From Echinococcus granulosus (Eukaryota > Platyhelminthes > Cestoda > Cyclophyllidea > Taeniidae): DNA of 64,000 nt. Shown piece by piece: positions 62,279 to 64,000 of the stretch. The stretch covers positions 15,864 to 79,863 of the forward strand of contig NW_020170594.1 of the NCBI RefSeq assembly GCF_000524195.1, written 5' to 3'. Made by a program: the position numbers and the translations under genes. The notes under the pieces are model-generated. The model saw only the letters and a program-made list of their open reading frames with translations, searched no databases and had not been told where the DNA came from. How positions within the stretch are numbered: position 1 is the stretch's first letter; the number at the start of each line of letters is the position of its first letter.

Positions 62279-64000
62279 CTGTGAATTGGATAACAAAATG
62301 CTTCTATGTAGAGCAATCTGGAGGCCTTGGCACAAACCAGTAAGGTCGCTAGAACTCAGAGACAGGCTAGAAAACATCTGTCATAGTATGAGTTGTGCCC
62401 TACTCTGGGTGGGAATCACCCAGCTCTGTTCGTGCTTAATTTTACCGTTGAAGAATATACGAACACACGTACTCCTCCCACTGCTGACTATTTCCAAAAT
62501 GGAAAACCATAATAAACGATTATTTCCTTCTCCTACTACTTTTGCTAGTTTCAGGTACTGCTTCCGCTACAGTGCAAAAACCACGGCTTCTTTCCAACCT
62601 CAAGTTTCACCGAATGGAGCGAGCTGATGCCGGCAACTTACTTTAATTGCTACATAGCATAAGTTTAATAGGCTTAAGTGAAGGTTCACAAACTATCTGT
62701 CTCTAAAACATCAGTCTCGATAGGGAATAGGATACTGCAAGGACATATGCTAGAAAAAGAAAAGTTGCCGGTGTTTTTGGCTGAACAAATCATTCGAATT
62801 TCACCAAGAGATGGCGCTTAGCGACTTCTAATCATCCCACCAACTCTCACCCATAAATTATCCTCAGATGAATCTCCCCAACTCTCTGGATACGGCAGTG
62901 TGACATAAGCAAATTATGAGAGAGTTCCTTTTCTCGACATAATTTAGGCGCATGCTGACCTGAAAAACCCAGGTTTTTAATGGTAATAGATAATTAATGG
63001 TTTCAAACCAGTGATTTACTCGTGAACTTAACCCCTTGAGCCAGGTTTTGCCTGCTTAAATTCTCTTTGACACGGTCTTAAGCTTGTCCAGCATGTCGGA
63101 TCGCAATTGGTATGTGGGCACAAATGATTTTCGAGTTCGCAGTTATGCCAAAGCAATTGAAATACGTGGCGCTGGCGACAGATGCGGATTGCGTTGATTA
63201 TGCATGTGATGTTGAATTCGTGGACTAGTAAAACCATCATAACCGCTGCTGCCACAGGACCACCACTCCCACAGCAGTTGCTGCTACTGCTGCGTTATCA
63301 GATGAAGCCGTGCGCAGTTCACTGCCTCGGAGATGCGCTGCCACTTGCTAACGCCTGCCCACGCGCGGGTGCGCGCAAGCTCGTACGTCTGATTGTCGCC
63401 CTTTAGTTTTCAGATTTCAGAAACCCATGAAAATAGACGTCAAAAAGTAGACTTTGCGTGTTTGCGTGTGCGTGAGAGATAGAGAGGAGCGCTCACACTA
63501 TATTCGGCACCAAAGGTTCTGCATAAGTGAGACAGAAAAGGGAAACACAAATTAAAATATGTAAACAGTTTAGACGCGAAATGGGACCGCTCGGCGGCTA
63601 GGCTTGGAGCGTTGGACATGAAAAACGATATCCCGCTTCTCCTAAACCACCAAAAACACCAAAGAGTTTGCTTTATAACTTTCAATTTATCAAGCTGAAA
63701 GAACATCAGTGTGGGGCAAAACTCATAGAATCCAACAAATCGCTAGGTGAATATACTACTAAAATCCCTTTTTTTTTCCTGAGACGGTGAGTTTCTTCTA
63801 AAGCAGCTATTCTCAAACAGCGTTTTTTTCTCGCACTAAAAATAAAATTAGGTGATGAAATAACTAATTTCGTCGACTAAATAAATGCCGAACAACTATG
63901 TACTGATCAGCATTGCATGGTATCAGGATATCCAACTTTGCTGATTAAAGGATATAGGCCTAAAGGAAAAATAGTTTTATTGAAACCCACATACCAGTCC
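62279..64000. other. Copy of part of receptor intron 3, to the window end
   Basis: This part matches 23467-25188. It holds no recognised exon. The match is unbroken to the last base, so the right limit of copy 2 is not visible. Confidence 0.5.

Larger units (their letters stand above)
38942..64000. repeat. Copy 2 of the large direct duplication, cut by the window end
   Basis: This is a second copy of 130-25188 with no insertion, deletion or substitution that I could find, including in introns, where flatworm alleles or old paralogues would normally differ. It begins abruptly after unrelated sequence at 38941 and is still matching at the last base of the window. It carries complete second copies of the cyclin-like and MARF1-like genes and a receptor gene lacking its first three exons in view. 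Either a very recent tandem duplication or a duplicated assembly segment would explain it. Confidence 0.97.

Overview
The window is nuclear DNA from an animal, most likely a parasitic flatworm (tapeworm-like). The animal assignment rests on multi-exon genes with GT-AG introns, an ionotropic glutamate receptor (iGluR), a LOTUS-repeat MARF1 homologue, a CNTD1-like meiotic cyclin and a PARP catalytic domain. The flatworm assignment is an inference from gene style and moderate AT bias, and no marker settles it. There are no operons, CRISPR arrays, rRNAs or tRNAs that I can recognise.

The dominant structure is a very large direct duplication. Bases 130-25188 recur at 38942-64000 with a constant offset of 38,812 and no difference at any place I compared. 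The second copy is cut by the window end. This is either an extremely recent head-to-tail tandem duplication with a 38,812-bp unit or an assembly error.

Copy 1 holds, left to right: a single-exon CNTD1-like cyclin gene (+ strand, 1888-2670); convergent to it, a seven-exon MARF1-type gene (- strand, 10313 to 3778, 1300 aa, one RRM plus about seven LOTUS domains, no NYN nuclease); a sixteen-exon kainate/AMPA-type iGluR gene (- strand, 27904 to 11968, 1015 aa, every intron phase consistent); about 10 kb with no recognisable gene (27.9-37.86 kb); and the last two exons of a PARP catalytic domain (- strand, 38307 to 37863). The rest of that PARP gene is absent, because the duplication junction at 38941/38942 lies only about 0.6 kb upstream. 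Copy 2 repeats the cyclin gene, the MARF1-type gene and exons 4-16 of the receptor.

The cyclin-like and MARF1-like genes both belong to families with meiotic or germline roles and sit tail to tail. The receptor has an asparagine at the pore Q/R site and a C-terminal tail with a proline run and a PDZ-ligand-like end. Exon models were built by hand from splice signals, reading frame and family conservation. They have not been tested with transcripts.
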